35,847 nt of DNA from Desulfobacula sp. GTDB taxonomy: Bacteria; Desulfobacterota; Desulfobacteria; Desulfobacterales; Desulfobacteraceae. The stretch spans positions 1 to 35,847 of the forward strand of contig JAIFMF010000121.1 of the NCBI GenBank assembly GCA_020048635.1, given 5' to 3'. This document shows, in pieces, positions 24,415 to 33,414 of the stretch (the first letter of the stretch is position 1; each line of letters opens with the position of its first letter). The notes below the pieces were generated by a model. The model did not search any database. It was given only the letters and a program-made list of their open reading frames with translations, and was not told where the DNA came from. Position numbers and translations under genes: made by a program.

Positions 24415-24577
24415 TGACCCATAATACTTGCTTTCTTGATTTGATAATCGGGCCTGTCCCCTGAACGTCGGCGGCTTCTATCTTAATCTTTCTTCTCGAT
24501 TTTCTGCAGGTATGGTTCGGTGCCAGGTTTTTTTGTTTGGTTTTTTTTAACACTTAATTTTTTAATTGGAGGTAAAA

Positions 24578-26419
24578 ATGGCTGACAAGAGTTTTCCTAA
24601 TCCCCACGAGATAGAAGCAATCCCCGGAACAGAAGGTTGGGAAAGGATGTATCCGTACCATTATCTGTTTACAACAAAAGATAAGGAACGAGAAACATAT
24701 GAAAACAATACGTTCTGGTTCAATGACGCCCTTCATTACCCGGAACCTATGTATCCTTTCGACATCATCTGGGATGAAGCCTGGTTCCTGGCGCTGTCCC
24801 AGTTCAATACCCGAATTTTTATGATCCCGCCGGTTTACGGAGTGGATCACAGAATCATCAACGGGAATGTCTATATTGCGCCGGTTCCTGTCACCGACCC
24901 TGAAGAAGTTCAGAAAAGGGTTCCCTTGTTCATGGAAAGAGCCGGTTATTATTTTGAAAACTGGAATACCCTCCATGATAACTGGGAAAAGAAAATGAAG
25001 GGGATTATTGCCGATCTTGAAGCGCTTCAAATCCCGACCCTGCCAGCCATGGAAGATATCTCCGTTGTCAAAAACGGCCTTGGAACTTCATCCGGATATG
25101 AATTGATCAAAAATTACGACAAGCTCATCGATCTTGGAATCCGCTGCTGGCAATATCATTTTGAATTTTTAAACCTCGGGTATGCCTCCTATGTTATTTT
25201 TGTTGATTTCTGCACCAAAGCCTTCCCGGATATCCCCTTACAGAAAATTACCCAGATGGTCGCCGGAATTGATGTTATCCTGTACCGGCCCGATGAGGAA
25301 CTCAAAAAACTCGCAAAACTGGCAGTAGAATTCAACCTCATCTCGCAGATCGGAAATGATACCAAAGACGTGAAAGATGTCATTGCATCCCTTCAAGGGT
25401 CTGAAAACGGGAAAAAATGGATCAGCGCCTGGGAACAGGCAAAAAATCCGTGGTTTAATATTTCAACCGGAACCGGATGGTATCATCAGGACATTTCCTG
25501 GAACGACAACCTGAATATCCCCTTAAGCTCCATCCGGATTTATATGGAAAAAGTTAAGGCTGGCGTCTCCATTGATCGCCCCATGGAAGCGGTTCAGGAA
25601 GAACGCAAACGGTTGATAAAGGAATACAGAGGTCTTTTAAAAACCGATGAAGACCGAAAAACATTTGATCAGCTTCACGGCACTGCAGAACTGGTGTTCC
25701 CCTATGTTGAAAACCATATGTTCTATGTTGAGCACTGGTTCCATTCCATTTTCTGGAACAAAATGAGGGAAGTGGCTGTCATCATGACGGAACATAAATT
25801 CTTAAAAGGCTCCGAGGATATCTGGTTCCTGTCCAGAAGCGAAATCAAGGAAGCCTTGTGGGATCTTGTTACTGCCTGGGCCTCCGGGACAAAAGGCTAC
25901 GGCCCCCTGCACTGGCCTGAAGAAATCGCCTGGAGAAAAGGGGTCTATCAGAAATTCAAAGAACACCGTCCCCTTCCGGCTTATGGTACACCACCTGAAG
26001 TCATTGCCGAACCCTTTACCATCGTCCTCTGGGGTGTTACCAATGAGAGCATGGCAGCCTGGGCCAAATTAAAAGAAATCGGAGATCCGGACAAAGTCAA
26101 TGAAATAGAAGGATTTGCAGGATCACCCGGAGTGGTGGAAGGTATTGCAAGGGTCTGCCGTTCTGTGGCAGACATCGGTCAGCTTAAAGAAGGGGAAATC
26201 CTTGTGGCACCCACCACATCCCCGTCCTGGGCACCGGTTTTCCAGAAAATCAAAGGCGTTATTACCGATGTCGGCGGGATCATGAGCCATGCGGCCATTG
26301 TCTGCCGTGAATATGGCATGCCGGCTGTTGTCGGCACAGGCCAGGCCACAACGATTATCAAATCCGGCATGAAAATCAAACTGAACGGCGATACCGGAAG
26401 AATTTATATCGAAAGGTAA
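24578..26419 (+). CDS. ppsA: Phenylphosphate synthase subunit A-like (PEP-synthase phosphohistidine subunit)
   Basis: Large subunit of phenylphosphate synthase, which phosphorylates phenol with ATP, releasing AMP and phosphate. The 613 residues match the 70-kDa Thauera protein 1. The C-terminus is the PEP-synthase swivelling domain with GGIMSHAAIV, where His571 is the predicted phosphorylated residue. The rest (MYPYHYLFTTKD, WFNDALHYPEPMYPFD, NLGYASYVIFVDFC, EHWFHSIFW) resembles PpsA-type proteins. A TTG at 24566 opens the frame, but GGAGG lies five bases before the ATG at 24578. ppsB follows after nine bases. An aniline-phosphorylating variant of the family is an alternative. Confidence 0.9.
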   Translation: MADKSFPNPHEIEAIPGTEGWERMYPYHYLFTTKDKERETYENNTFWFNDALHYPEPMYPFDIIWDEAWFLALSQFNTRIFMIPPVYGVDHRIINGNVYIAPVPVTDPEEVQKRVPLFMERAGYYFENWNTLHDNWEKKMKGIIADLEALQIPTLPAMEDISVVKNGLGTSSGYELIKNYDKLIDLGIRCWQYHFEFLNLGYASYVIFVDFCTKAFPDIPLQKITQMVAGIDVILYRPDEELKKLAKLAVEFNLISQIGNDTKDVKDVIASLQGSENGKKWISAWEQAKNPWFNISTGTGWYHQDISWNDNLNIPLSSIRIYMEKVKAGVSIDRPMEAVQEERKRLIKEYRGLLKTDEDRKTFDQLHGTAELVFPYVENHMFYVEHWFHSIFWNKMREVAVIMTEHKFLKGSEDIWFLSRSEIKEALWDLVTAWASGTKGYGPLHWPEEIAWRKGVYQKFKEHRPLPAYGTPPEVIAEPFTIVLWGVTNESMAAWAKLKEIGDPDKVNEIEGFAGSPGVVEGIARVCRSVADIGQLKEGEILVAPTTSPSWAPVFQKIKGVITDVGGIMSHAAIVCREYGMPAVVGTGQATTIIKSGMKIKLNGDTGRIYIER

Positions 26420-26428
26420 GTTGCTATT

Positions 26429-27514
26429 ATGGAAAAAAGATCTGATTATGTCCTCTGGTTTGAAGAATGTGATCTCGGCGCCATCCCAATTGTGGGTGGT
26501 AAAAACGCAAGCCTTGGTGAACTGCTCAAAGCTGAAATCCCTGTCCCGCCTGGATTTGCCATAACGACCAACGCCTACAGGCTATTTTTGGAGCAGGGCG
26601 GTATCCGAAAAGAAATCTACAAGATTCTGGAAGGTGTTAAGGCCGATGATATGGATTCCGGTGAAACATCAAGCAAGGCAATCCGGGCACTGATTGAGAA
26701 AACACCGGTGAGCGATGACCTCCAGGATTATATTGGTGAATTTTACAGAAGATTGTCCAAAAGGTGTTATGTTCCTGCTGTTCCTGCGGCTGTTCGATCC
26801 AGTGCGACCGCTGAAGATCTGCCGGGAGCCAGCTTTGCAGGACAACAGGACACCTTCCTCTGGATCAGGGGCATGGATGGGATTCTCACCCATGTGAAAA
26901 AATGCTGGTCAAGTCTTTTTACCTCAAGAGCGATTTATTACAGGGCAAAAATGGGATTTCCCCATGAAAAAGTGGAAATCTCCGTAGGTGTTCAGAAAAT
27001 GGCCAATGCGTGGACCGCCGGTGTCATGTTTACATTGAATCCTGCCACCGGAGACCGGTCCACCGTTGCCATCGATGCAAACTGGGGATTTGGAGAAAGT
27101 GTTGTCAGCGGTGAATGCACCCCCGATAATTTTATTATCAACAAAATCACGGATGAGGTCATTAAAAAAACGGTTTCCCACAAGACCATCCTCTATACGC
27201 GTAATCCGGAAACGCACTCTGTCATAAAACAGGCGGTTCCTTCTGAAAGAGCCGATATCCAGTGTGTTGTGGATAAAGATGTCATTGAACTTGCGAGAAT
27301 CGGCAAACGGATTGAAAAGCATTATGGCAAGGCCATGGATATTGAATGGGCCATTGACAAGGACACTCCCGGCCAGGCAAAGATTATGATTCTTCAAAGC
27401 CGGCCGGAAACAGTTTGGAGCGATAAAAAAGTGGAGCCCATCATGGCTGCCCGATCATCAGCCCTGGAACACATCTGTGCAGGGCTTGTTGCAGGAAGAA
27501 AATTAACGCATTGA
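26429..27514 (+). CDS. ppsB: Phenylphosphate synthase subunit B-like (PEP-synthase ATP-binding subunit)
   Basis: ATP-binding subunit that phosphorylates the histidine of PpsA. The 361 residues match the 40-kDa Thauera protein 2 and correspond to the N-terminal PPDK/PEP-synthase ATP-grasp domain alone. Motifs: VGGKNASLGELL, VPPGFAITTNAYR, VRSSATAEDLPGASFAGQQDT, FTSRAIYYR, GVMFTLNPATGD, ANWGFGESVVSG and the closing DIEWAIDKD with ILQSRPETVW. The swivelling and PEP-binding domains of true PEP synthase are missing and are partly supplied by PpsA. It lies nine bases after ppsA, and a hairpin follows in the gap to the ubiD gene. Confidence 0.92.
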   Translation: MEKRSDYVLWFEECDLGAIPIVGGKNASLGELLKAEIPVPPGFAITTNAYRLFLEQGGIRKEIYKILEGVKADDMDSGETSSKAIRALIEKTPVSDDLQDYIGEFYRRLSKRCYVPAVPAAVRSSATAEDLPGASFAGQQDTFLWIRGMDGILTHVKKCWSSLFTSRAIYYRAKMGFPHEKVEISVGVQKMANAWTAGVMFTLNPATGDRSTVAIDANWGFGESVVSGECTPDNFIINKITDEVIKKTVSHKTILYTRNPETHSVIKQAVPSERADIQCVVDKDVIELARIGKRIEKHYGKAMDIEWAIDKDTPGQAKIMILQSRPETVWSDKKVEPIMAARSSALEHICAGLVAGRKLTH

Positions 27515-27539
27515 TTTAAAATATAATTTTGTTTAACCG

Positions 27540-27565
27540 CCGGACCCTGAAATTTCAGGGTCTGG
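27540..27565 (+). other. Intercistronic hairpin between ppsB and the ubiD gene
   Basis: CCGGACCCTGA (27540-27550) and TCAGGGTCTGG (27555-27565) pair over 11 positions with one G-T around a four-base AATT loop. No T tract follows, so it looks more like an mRNA-processing or stabilising element than a strong terminator. Confidence 0.7.
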
Positions 27566-27649
27566 TAAAAAATATAAACCAGTGCGCATCGCGCAGGCAA
27601 CCCTATTTTTGCGTCAACAGGGAAGCAACTGAAAAAGGAGAAACAAACC

Positions 27650-29056
27650 ATGAAAGACATGAGAGATTTTATTGCAATCTGTGAGGAAAAAGGTCTTCTG
27701 AAACGTATCACGGCAGAGGTCGACACCCATCTGGAATTGTCACATATTGCAAAACTGAACGAAGAAGCACAGGGCCCGGCATTGCTGTTTGAGAACTGCA
27801 AAGGCTATAAAACACCGGTTATTACCAGTGCCGCCACCACAGTTCAACGACTTGCCATTATCATGGGCGAACCTGAAAATTCAAGCCTTACAGATCTCTA
27901 TGTAGCCTGGGCGGAAAAAGCAAAAAAACCCATCCCGCCCGTATATATTGACAAATCCAAAGCGCCCTGTAAGCAGAATATTATGATGGGCGACGATGTG
28001 GACTTAAACATATTCCCCATTCCCCATTACTATCCGTTAGATGGTGGAAAATATTATGGAACCGCTCATTTTATCATCACAAAAGATCCGGATTCAGGCT
28101 GGGTAAACCTGGGCACATACAGAAGTCAGCTTCTGGGCAAAGATAAAATCGGTACCCAGTTTATCAAAGGGAAACATGCTGATATCATGTTGAAAAAATA
28201 CCAGGCGCTTGGGAAACCCATGCCATGTGCCTCCATTTCAGGTTGCGATCCAATATTGTTCATCCTGGGTGCTGCCCGCGTTGGTGCATTCACCAGTGAA
28301 TATGATGTAGCTGGCGCTTTCAGGGGTGAAGCCGTTGAAGTCGTTAAGGGTGAAGTAGTGGACCTGCCCATCCCAGCTCATGCTGAAATTGTTGTTGAAG
28401 GCTTTGTGGATGCGAACAAATTCATGGAAGAAGGACCCTTTGGAGAATACACAGGATACTACTCCGGCGTTGGTACAGATCCCAGAAATTTCATTGATGT
28501 CAAATGTGTTACTTACAGAAACAACCCGATTCACTGGGGAACAACGGTTGGCCGTGCTGTAACCGATTCTCACATGGTTATGGCATTGTCTTATGGTGCA
28601 ACGCTTTGGCAACAGCTCAATGAAATGAATATCCCGGGTCTGAAAAACTGCTATTGCCCGCCGGAAGGCGCAGGCAGATTCCTTGCCATTATTTCCATGA
28701 AACAAATGTATCCCGGACATGTTGATCAGGTATTGACGGCAGCCATCTCTACAGAAATGGGTGCATATGGCCTTAAAACCGTGATTGTGGTTGATGACGA
28801 CATTGATTCATGGGATATCCCCAGAGTCATGTATGCCATGAGTTTCAGGTTCCAGCCCAACCGCTGCCAAGTTATCAAAAGAGGCCGATCCACCCCGCTT
28901 GATCCTTCTCTGCCCATTGATGCAAGATGGATTACCGGAAGACTTCTCATGGATTGTACGATTCCTTATGAATGGGATCAAAAACCAATCCAGATCAAAC
29001 TTGATCCTGCCATGGTTGCCAGAGTCAAAGCAAGATGGTCTGAACTCGGATTTTAA
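27650..29056 (+). CDS. UbiD-family prenyl-FMN-dependent (de)carboxylase
   Basis: Likely carboxylates the phosphorylated phenol (or decarboxylates in reverse) using prenylated FMN. The 468 residues are close to those of UbiD and PpcA/PpcB. Asn153 and Arg158 in NLGTYR, and Glu261 and Glu266 in EGPFGEYTGYY, align with the metal and catalytic residues of Fdc1/UbiD (Arg173, Glu277, Glu282). SISGCDPI, DPRNFIDVKCVTYR, GRAVTDSHM and YCPPEGAGRF are family blocks. AAGGAG precedes the ATG by about ten bases. The described phenylphosphate carboxylase uses two UbiD-like subunits; only this one is present here. A cognate ubiX is in the same operon. Confidence 0.93.
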   Translation: MKDMRDFIAICEEKGLLKRITAEVDTHLELSHIAKLNEEAQGPALLFENCKGYKTPVITSAATTVQRLAIIMGEPENSSLTDLYVAWAEKAKKPIPPVYIDKSKAPCKQNIMMGDDVDLNIFPIPHYYPLDGGKYYGTAHFIITKDPDSGWVNLGTYRSQLLGKDKIGTQFIKGKHADIMLKKYQALGKPMPCASISGCDPILFILGAARVGAFTSEYDVAGAFRGEAVEVVKGEVVDLPIPAHAEIVVEGFVDANKFMEEGPFGEYTGYYSGVGTDPRNFIDVKCVTYRNNPIHWGTTVGRAVTDSHMVMALSYGATLWQQLNEMNIPGLKNCYCPPEGAGRFLAIISMKQMYPGHVDQVLTAAISTEMGAYGLKTVIVVDDDIDSWDIPRVMYAMSFRFQPNRCQVIKRGRSTPLDPSLPIDARWITGRLLMDCTIPYEWDQKPIQIKLDPAMVARVKARWSELGF

Positions 29057-29071
29057 TGAAAGGAATTGATC

Positions 29072-30724
29072 GTGAAACCCATACGATATACAAAAGCAAT
29101 GACCGACGAATTCCTGAAAGATGGATACTGGACCCAGGAAACATTTTATGATTTCTGGGAAAAGAATGCAAAAGAAATCCCGAACCAGGAAGCACTGGTT
29201 GATTCAAAATACCGACTGACATGGAAACAGGCAGTGGAACTGGCGGATGCCATGGCCATCTCCTTTGTGGAGATGGGAATTGAAAAACATTCCAGGGTCA
29301 TTATCCAGTCTCCGAACAGTGTGTACGGTTTTCTTGCCAGAATTGCATGCGAGAGGGCAGGTCTGATTTCCCTGACGGTTTATCCATATTTGAGGAAAAA
29401 AGAGCTGACCTATATGGTGGACAGAACCAAGGCATCAGCGGTTATTATCCTTCATACCTACAATAAATTTAATTATCTTGAAATGTATGAAGATCTTCAA
29501 AAGGACTTTCCTCATTTAAAGAATATCTTTTTGTTTGATGATCTGGTTCCCCAGGGAGCGCCGGCAGGAACATTCTCACTTACTGCCTTGGTTGAAAAAA
29601 GAGTGCAATTGCCCATCGACAAATCAATCCTGGTAAAAAGACGGCTGGATGCAGTTGAAAACATTGCCATCCTTACCACGACTTCCGGAACCACCGGAAT
29701 CCCCAAGCTGGTTGAATGGCCAGCAGCGCCCCGCATCTGCACGTCCAAGGGCCGGGTGGATATCTGGAGCCTGACCAAGAATGACATCACCATGGCCATT
29801 GCCCCCCATGCGGGTGGGGCTGCCGGAACCCTCACCTATTTTGCCGCTCCCATAGCAGGGGCCAAAACCGTGATGCTGGAAGAATTTTCCCCGGAAGCAG
29901 CGCTTGCTTTAATTGAAAAGGAAAAAGCCACGGCCATCGGCGTTGTGCCGACCCATCTGATTCGCATGCTGGAAGCTGATGTTTCAAAATATGATCTCAG
30001 TTCCTTACGATTTATCCGCTCTGCGGGTGGATATCTACCGCCCCAGGTGGCAGAAGAAGCAGAAGCTGCCTTTGGTGCATCCATCACGAGTGATCTGGGC
30101 ACCCAGGACATGGGTTCTGTTTCAGGATGCCGTGTGGAAGATTCCAAGGATTTAAGAAGAAGAACTGTCGGCAGAATGCTGCCCGGCAACAAGGTAAGAC
30201 TGGCCAATCAGGAAAATCGGGAATTGAATGTTCCGGATGGTGAGCCCGGTATCCTCTATTTCAGGGGGCCCCATGCACCAGCCGGGTATTACAGGGATGA
30301 AGAACTGACGTCCACCGTATTTGACAAGAACGGCTGGACCACAACAGAAGATATTGTCAAGTTTGACCAGGGATGCCTCTGGATTCTCGGTCGGGCCAAG
30401 GACATGGTTATCCGTGGCGGGCAGAACATTTATCCGGCTGAAGTGGAAGGCCTTATGAATGATCATCCGGCAGTGGGTTCCGTAGCCATTGTCGGGTATC
30501 CGGACAAGGAAATGGGTGAACGCTGTGCCGCCTATGTAATTCCCAAAGCCGGTATGACCTTTACCTTTAAAGATATGGTCGCTCATCTGAAATCAAAAGA
30601 GATTGCCATGTTCAAGCTTCCCGAACATCTGGAGATCGTCACGGAATTCCCCACGGTCGGAGATTCCGGAAAAATCAACAAGGAAACCTTGAAAAAAGAT
30701 ATCCGGCAAAGACTCGGGTTATAA
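29072..30724 (+). CDS. Aryl acid-AMP/CoA ligase (EntE/DhbE-like ANL enzyme)
   Basis: Activates a carboxylic acid, probably a hydroxybenzoate made by the upstream UbiD enzyme, first to an adenylate and then presumably to the CoA ester. Motifs: P-loop TTTSGTTGIPKLV (about 202-214), SDLGTQDMG, GRAKDMVIRGGQNIYPAEVE (from residue 440) and the catalytic Lys534 in GDSGKINKETL. The A7 region reads GWTTTEDI instead of the common GWxxTGD. The protein resembles 2,3-dihydroxybenzoate-AMP ligases more than classical 4-hydroxybenzoate-CoA ligases. The start is GTG at 29072, with AAGGAA seven bases upstream; the TTG at 29066 is too close to the SD. It follows ubiD by 15 bases. Confidence 0.88.
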   Translation: MKPIRYTKAMTDEFLKDGYWTQETFYDFWEKNAKEIPNQEALVDSKYRLTWKQAVELADAMAISFVEMGIEKHSRVIIQSPNSVYGFLARIACERAGLISLTVYPYLRKKELTYMVDRTKASAVIILHTYNKFNYLEMYEDLQKDFPHLKNIFLFDDLVPQGAPAGTFSLTALVEKRVQLPIDKSILVKRRLDAVENIAILTTTSGTTGIPKLVEWPAAPRICTSKGRVDIWSLTKNDITMAIAPHAGGAAGTLTYFAAPIAGAKTVMLEEFSPEAALALIEKEKATAIGVVPTHLIRMLEADVSKYDLSSLRFIRSAGGYLPPQVAEEAEAAFGASITSDLGTQDMGSVSGCRVEDSKDLRRRTVGRMLPGNKVRLANQENRELNVPDGEPGILYFRGPHAPAGYYRDEELTSTVFDKNGWTTTEDIVKFDQGCLWILGRAKDMVIRGGQNIYPAEVEGLMNDHPAVGSVAIVGYPDKEMGERCAAYVIPKAGMTFTFKDMVAHLKSKEIAMFKLPEHLEIVTEFPTVGDSGKINKETLKKDIRQRLGL

Positions 30725-30732
30725 ACCTTAAG

Positions 30733-30776
30733 ACGGCAGCAGAAAAGATCATTCAACGCATCTTACCTGCTGCCGT
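30733..30776 (+). other. Intercistronic hairpin between the ligase and Tm-1-like genes
   Basis: ACGGCAGCAG (30733-30742) pairs perfectly with CTGCTGCCGT (30767-30776), and AAGAT (30745-30749) with ATCTT (30760-30764). No T tract follows. With the hairpin at 27540 it divides the operon into three segments. Confidence 0.72.
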
Positions 30777-30794
30777 TATACAAAAGGCATAAAA

Positions 30795-32012
30795 ATGAAC
30801 ACACCCAAAACCGTTTTGATTATTTCCACCCTGGATACCAAAAGGGAAGAAACGCGGTATTTAAAATATAAATTTAAAGAGATTGATGTTCTGCCTTTAT
30901 TGATGGATCTTTCCATGAGAGGAAAGGAAGTTTCCCGGGCTGAACTGACTCCTGCCCATGTGGCAACAGCCGGTGGCAGCTCCATTGAGGAGATCAATCT
31001 ATCCAAGGAACGCTCCACCATCACCAATATCATTATTGAAGGGGCATCCAAAATCGCAAAAGACCTTTATGCTGCCGGAAAAATCCATGGGGTCATGGCC
31101 ATCGGTGGGTCCACCGGTTCCCTCATGGCCACCGATGTCATGCGATCCTTGCCCTTCGGCATCCCCAAACTGATGATATCCTCGACAGCGGCTCTTCCAG
31201 GGCTTTCCACCAAATATATCGGCACCGGAGATATCCTTTTGTTTCATTCCGTCATTGAAATAAGCGGTGTGACGGACATGTTGAAAAATGTTATGGACCG
31301 GGCCTGCTATGCCATGAAAGGAATGATCAAATACGTTAGCAACAATCTGGCCGCCAGTGATAAAAAAACCATTGCCATGACCATGCTGGGCCCCTGTGAA
31401 CAATGTGCCAGCACAGTCAGGACAAGCCTTGAAAAAGAGGGCTACCAGATTACCGGTTTTTCCGCAGCAGGTGTGGGCGACCGGGCCATGGAAAAAATGA
31501 TTTCCGAAGGATTTTTTCAGGGCGTCATTGATCTTGCCCCCGGCGGTGTGGGTGAACATTTTTTCGGTTATATGAGAGATGGCGGCCCGACCCGTCTTGA
31601 ATCCGCAGGGCTTAAGGGTATTCCCCAGATCATCTCCACCTGCTCGGTGAACCACATGACCCCGTCCAGATCCAAGTATAAAAAAGAATTCCTTGAAAGA
31701 CGCAAATATGACCTGGATAAATACAGAACCTGGATCAGGCTTACCCCGGATGAATTGAAACAGGTGGCAGGTGAGTTTGCACGAAAGCTTAACAATGCAA
31801 AAGCCCCTGTAAAAATAATGGTTCCTCTCAAAGGCTGGTCCTCGGTGGATGCTAAGGGGAACCCGACCTATGACCCTGAAGAAGACAAGATTTTTGTTGA
31901 TACATTAAAAAGCCTCCTGGATTCAAAAATAGAAATTATTGAAGTGGATGCCAATATGGAAGATCCTTTGTTCAGTGAGCGGGTAGTACAAACCGCTTTG
32001 GAGATTTTCTAA
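30795..32012 (+). CDS. Tm-1-like ATP-binding protein (UPF0261 family)
   Basis: A 405-residue protein related to the N-terminal half of plant Tm-1, a family with a predicted nucleotide-binding fold. The N-terminus TVLIISTLDTKREETRYLK is the family signature, followed by AIGGSTGSLMATDVMRSLP, STAALPGLSTKYIGT, TMLGPCEQCA and DLAPGGVGEHFFG. No role in aromatic metabolism is established for it. Its place inside the pps operon, downstream of the ligase and before the CBS protein, suggests a regulatory or energy-coupling part in the pathway. AAGG about eight bases before the ATG supports the start. Confidence 0.88.
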   Translation: MNTPKTVLIISTLDTKREETRYLKYKFKEIDVLPLLMDLSMRGKEVSRAELTPAHVATAGGSSIEEINLSKERSTITNIIIEGASKIAKDLYAAGKIHGVMAIGGSTGSLMATDVMRSLPFGIPKLMISSTAALPGLSTKYIGTGDILLFHSVIEISGVTDMLKNVMDRACYAMKGMIKYVSNNLAASDKKTIAMTMLGPCEQCASTVRTSLEKEGYQITGFSAAGVGDRAMEKMISEGFFQGVIDLAPGGVGEHFFGYMRDGGPTRLESAGLKGIPQIISTCSVNHMTPSRSKYKKEFLERRKYDLDKYRTWIRLTPDELKQVAGEFARKLNNAKAPVKIMVPLKGWSSVDAKGNPTYDPEEDKIFVDTLKSLLDSKIEIIEVDANMEDPLFSERVVQTALEIF

Positions 32013-32049
32013 TGAATGTGATACAACCCAAAAAAGTGGAGAAAAAGAA

Positions 32050-32706
32050 ATGATTGTTAAAAACTGGATGCGTAAAAATCCTGAAACCATTTCAAGTGAT
32101 CTTTCAGCAAAAGAAGCCATGCAGCTTTTTGAAGAAAAAAGAGTCCCCTTTATGGCTGTGGTGGATAACAACAAATTCAGAGGACTTCTTGCACGGCGGG
32201 ATTTGAGGGAGGCAGCTTCCTGGGCTATTTCAACCCAGGATATATATGAAGTTCAATTTTTTAACGAAAGACTGAAGGTCAAAGATGTCATGGTGCGTAA
32301 ACCGGTGACCCTTACCGTCAATGATACGGTTGAAACCGCCATTCAAAAAGGAAAACAGTTCGGCAGGAATTTTCTGCCGGTCATGGATGGCGATAAACTT
32401 GTGGGGTCTTTGTCCAACAGGGATTTTACCAGGGCCTTGAGCCGTCTTCTGGGTGAAGATCAAGCCCTGCATGGCGTTTCCATTGAATTGACCGAAGATC
32501 CTAAAATGACCATCCGGAAAATCCTTGAGGATATTTTCATGATGGGTATTGAAATCAAAGGGCTGTTTACATTAAAAGATGCGGACTCCGGAAAGGATCG
32601 CCTGATTATCCGGTTTGAAGCCAAATGTTTTAAGCGGATTGTCTCATTAATTGAAGAAAAAGGGTACAATCTGGTGGAAGTGGTCAAACACGAGAATAAG
32701 GTTTAG
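32050..32706 (+). CDS. ppsC: CBS-domain protein, phenylphosphate synthase subunit C-like
   Basis: A 218-residue protein with two CBS domains: residues 1-58 (MIVKNWMRKNPETISSD, VPFMAVVDNNKFRGLLARRD) and about 75-135 (VKDVMVRKPVTLTVNDTV, FLPVMDGDKLVGSLSNRDF). A C-terminal ACT-like beta-alpha region follows. The size and CBS pair match the 24-kDa protein 3 of Thauera phenylphosphate synthase, which stimulates the PpsAB reaction. Similar architecture occurs in AcuB-like proteins, so context decides the call. GGAG is about eight bases before the ATG. It is separated from ppsAB by three genes, unlike in Thauera. Confidence 0.83.
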   Translation: MIVKNWMRKNPETISSDLSAKEAMQLFEEKRVPFMAVVDNNKFRGLLARRDLREAASWAISTQDIYEVQFFNERLKVKDVMVRKPVTLTVNDTVETAIQKGKQFGRNFLPVMDGDKLVGSLSNRDFTRALSRLLGEDQALHGVSIELTEDPKMTIRKILEDIFMMGIEIKGLFTLKDADSGKDRLIIRFEAKCFKRIVSLIEEKGYNLVEVVKHENKV

Positions 32707-32744
32707 AACATAAGATTTGATTGAACAACCGTAAGGAGCCTTAT

Positions 32745-33395
32745 ATGACAAAACGATTAATCGTAGGAATAGCCGGAGCAAGCGGTGTGATCTATGGCGT
32801 GAGGATGCTTGAGGTTTTAAAAAACCGTGGTATTGAAACGCATCTGATTATTTCCGAGGCAGGAAAACTAAATATCAAAATAGAAACCGACTATGATGTG
32901 GAAGACGTCCTTGCCATGGCCGACTTCACCTATACCAACAAGCAGATTGCCGCTTCAGTGGCCAGCGGCTCATTTCAGACCATGGGCATGGTGATTGCAC
33001 CCTGTACGGTTAAGACGCTATCGGGAATCGCCAACTCCTATAATGAAAATCTTCTCATTCGGGCTGCGGATGTTCAGCTCAAGGAAAAACGAAAATTGGC
33101 CCTGATGTTCAGGGAAACTCCTCTGCATGTCGGGCATTTAAGGCTCCTCACTCTGGCCGCAGAAATGGGAGCCCATATTGTTCCGCCGGTTCCGGCTTTT
33201 TATCATCATCCTAAAACTATTGATGATATCATCAACCAGTCTGTTGGAAAAGTCCTGGATTATATGGGTATTGAGCATGACCTTTTCAAACGGTGGGATA
33301 ATTCGGAGCTGGAAAAACTGGGAGAAGCCCCTGCAAATAGCCATGTAACGGAAAAATCCAAGGAAAGCGATTGCAAGGTTGTTGCAATGAAATAA
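32745..33395 (+). CDS. ubiX: UbiX-type flavin prenyltransferase
   Basis: Makes prenylated FMN, the cofactor of UbiD-type enzymes, from FMN and dimethylallyl (pyro)phosphate. Motifs: VGIAGASGVIYGVRMLE (flavin-binding), the VIAPCTVKTLSGIANSYNENLL block and MFRETPLHVGHLRLLTLAAEMG. The 216 residues are typical. The longest frame starts at a TTG (32721), but AAGGAG lies six bases before the ATG at 32745. The end is extended by about 25 hydrophilic residues. It probably serves the UbiD enzyme of the same operon. Confidence 0.95.
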   Translation: MTKRLIVGIAGASGVIYGVRMLEVLKNRGIETHLIISEAGKLNIKIETDYDVEDVLAMADFTYTNKQIAASVASGSFQTMGMVIAPCTVKTLSGIANSYNENLLIRAADVQLKEKRKLALMFRETPLHVGHLRLLTLAAEMGAHIVPPVPAFYHHPKTIDDIINQSVGKVLDYMGIEHDLFKRWDNSELEKLGEAPANSHVTEKSKESDCKVVAMK

Positions 33396-33414
33396 GAGAG
33401 GAGCCTATTTTTTG

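Noticed and set aside
26924..27397. 157-codon minus-strand frame within ppsB
   Set aside because: Shadow of a well-supported ATP-grasp coding sequence.
24578..27514. Reading ppsA and ppsB as a split phosphoenolpyruvate synthase
   Set aside because: No PEP/pyruvate-binding TIM-barrel domain is present, and the large subunit N-terminus resembles phenylphosphate synthase; the ubiD/ubiX context agrees.
30999..31655. 218-codon minus-strand frame within the Tm-1-like gene
   Set aside because: Gly/His-rich shadow translation; the plus strand has the family signature and operon context.
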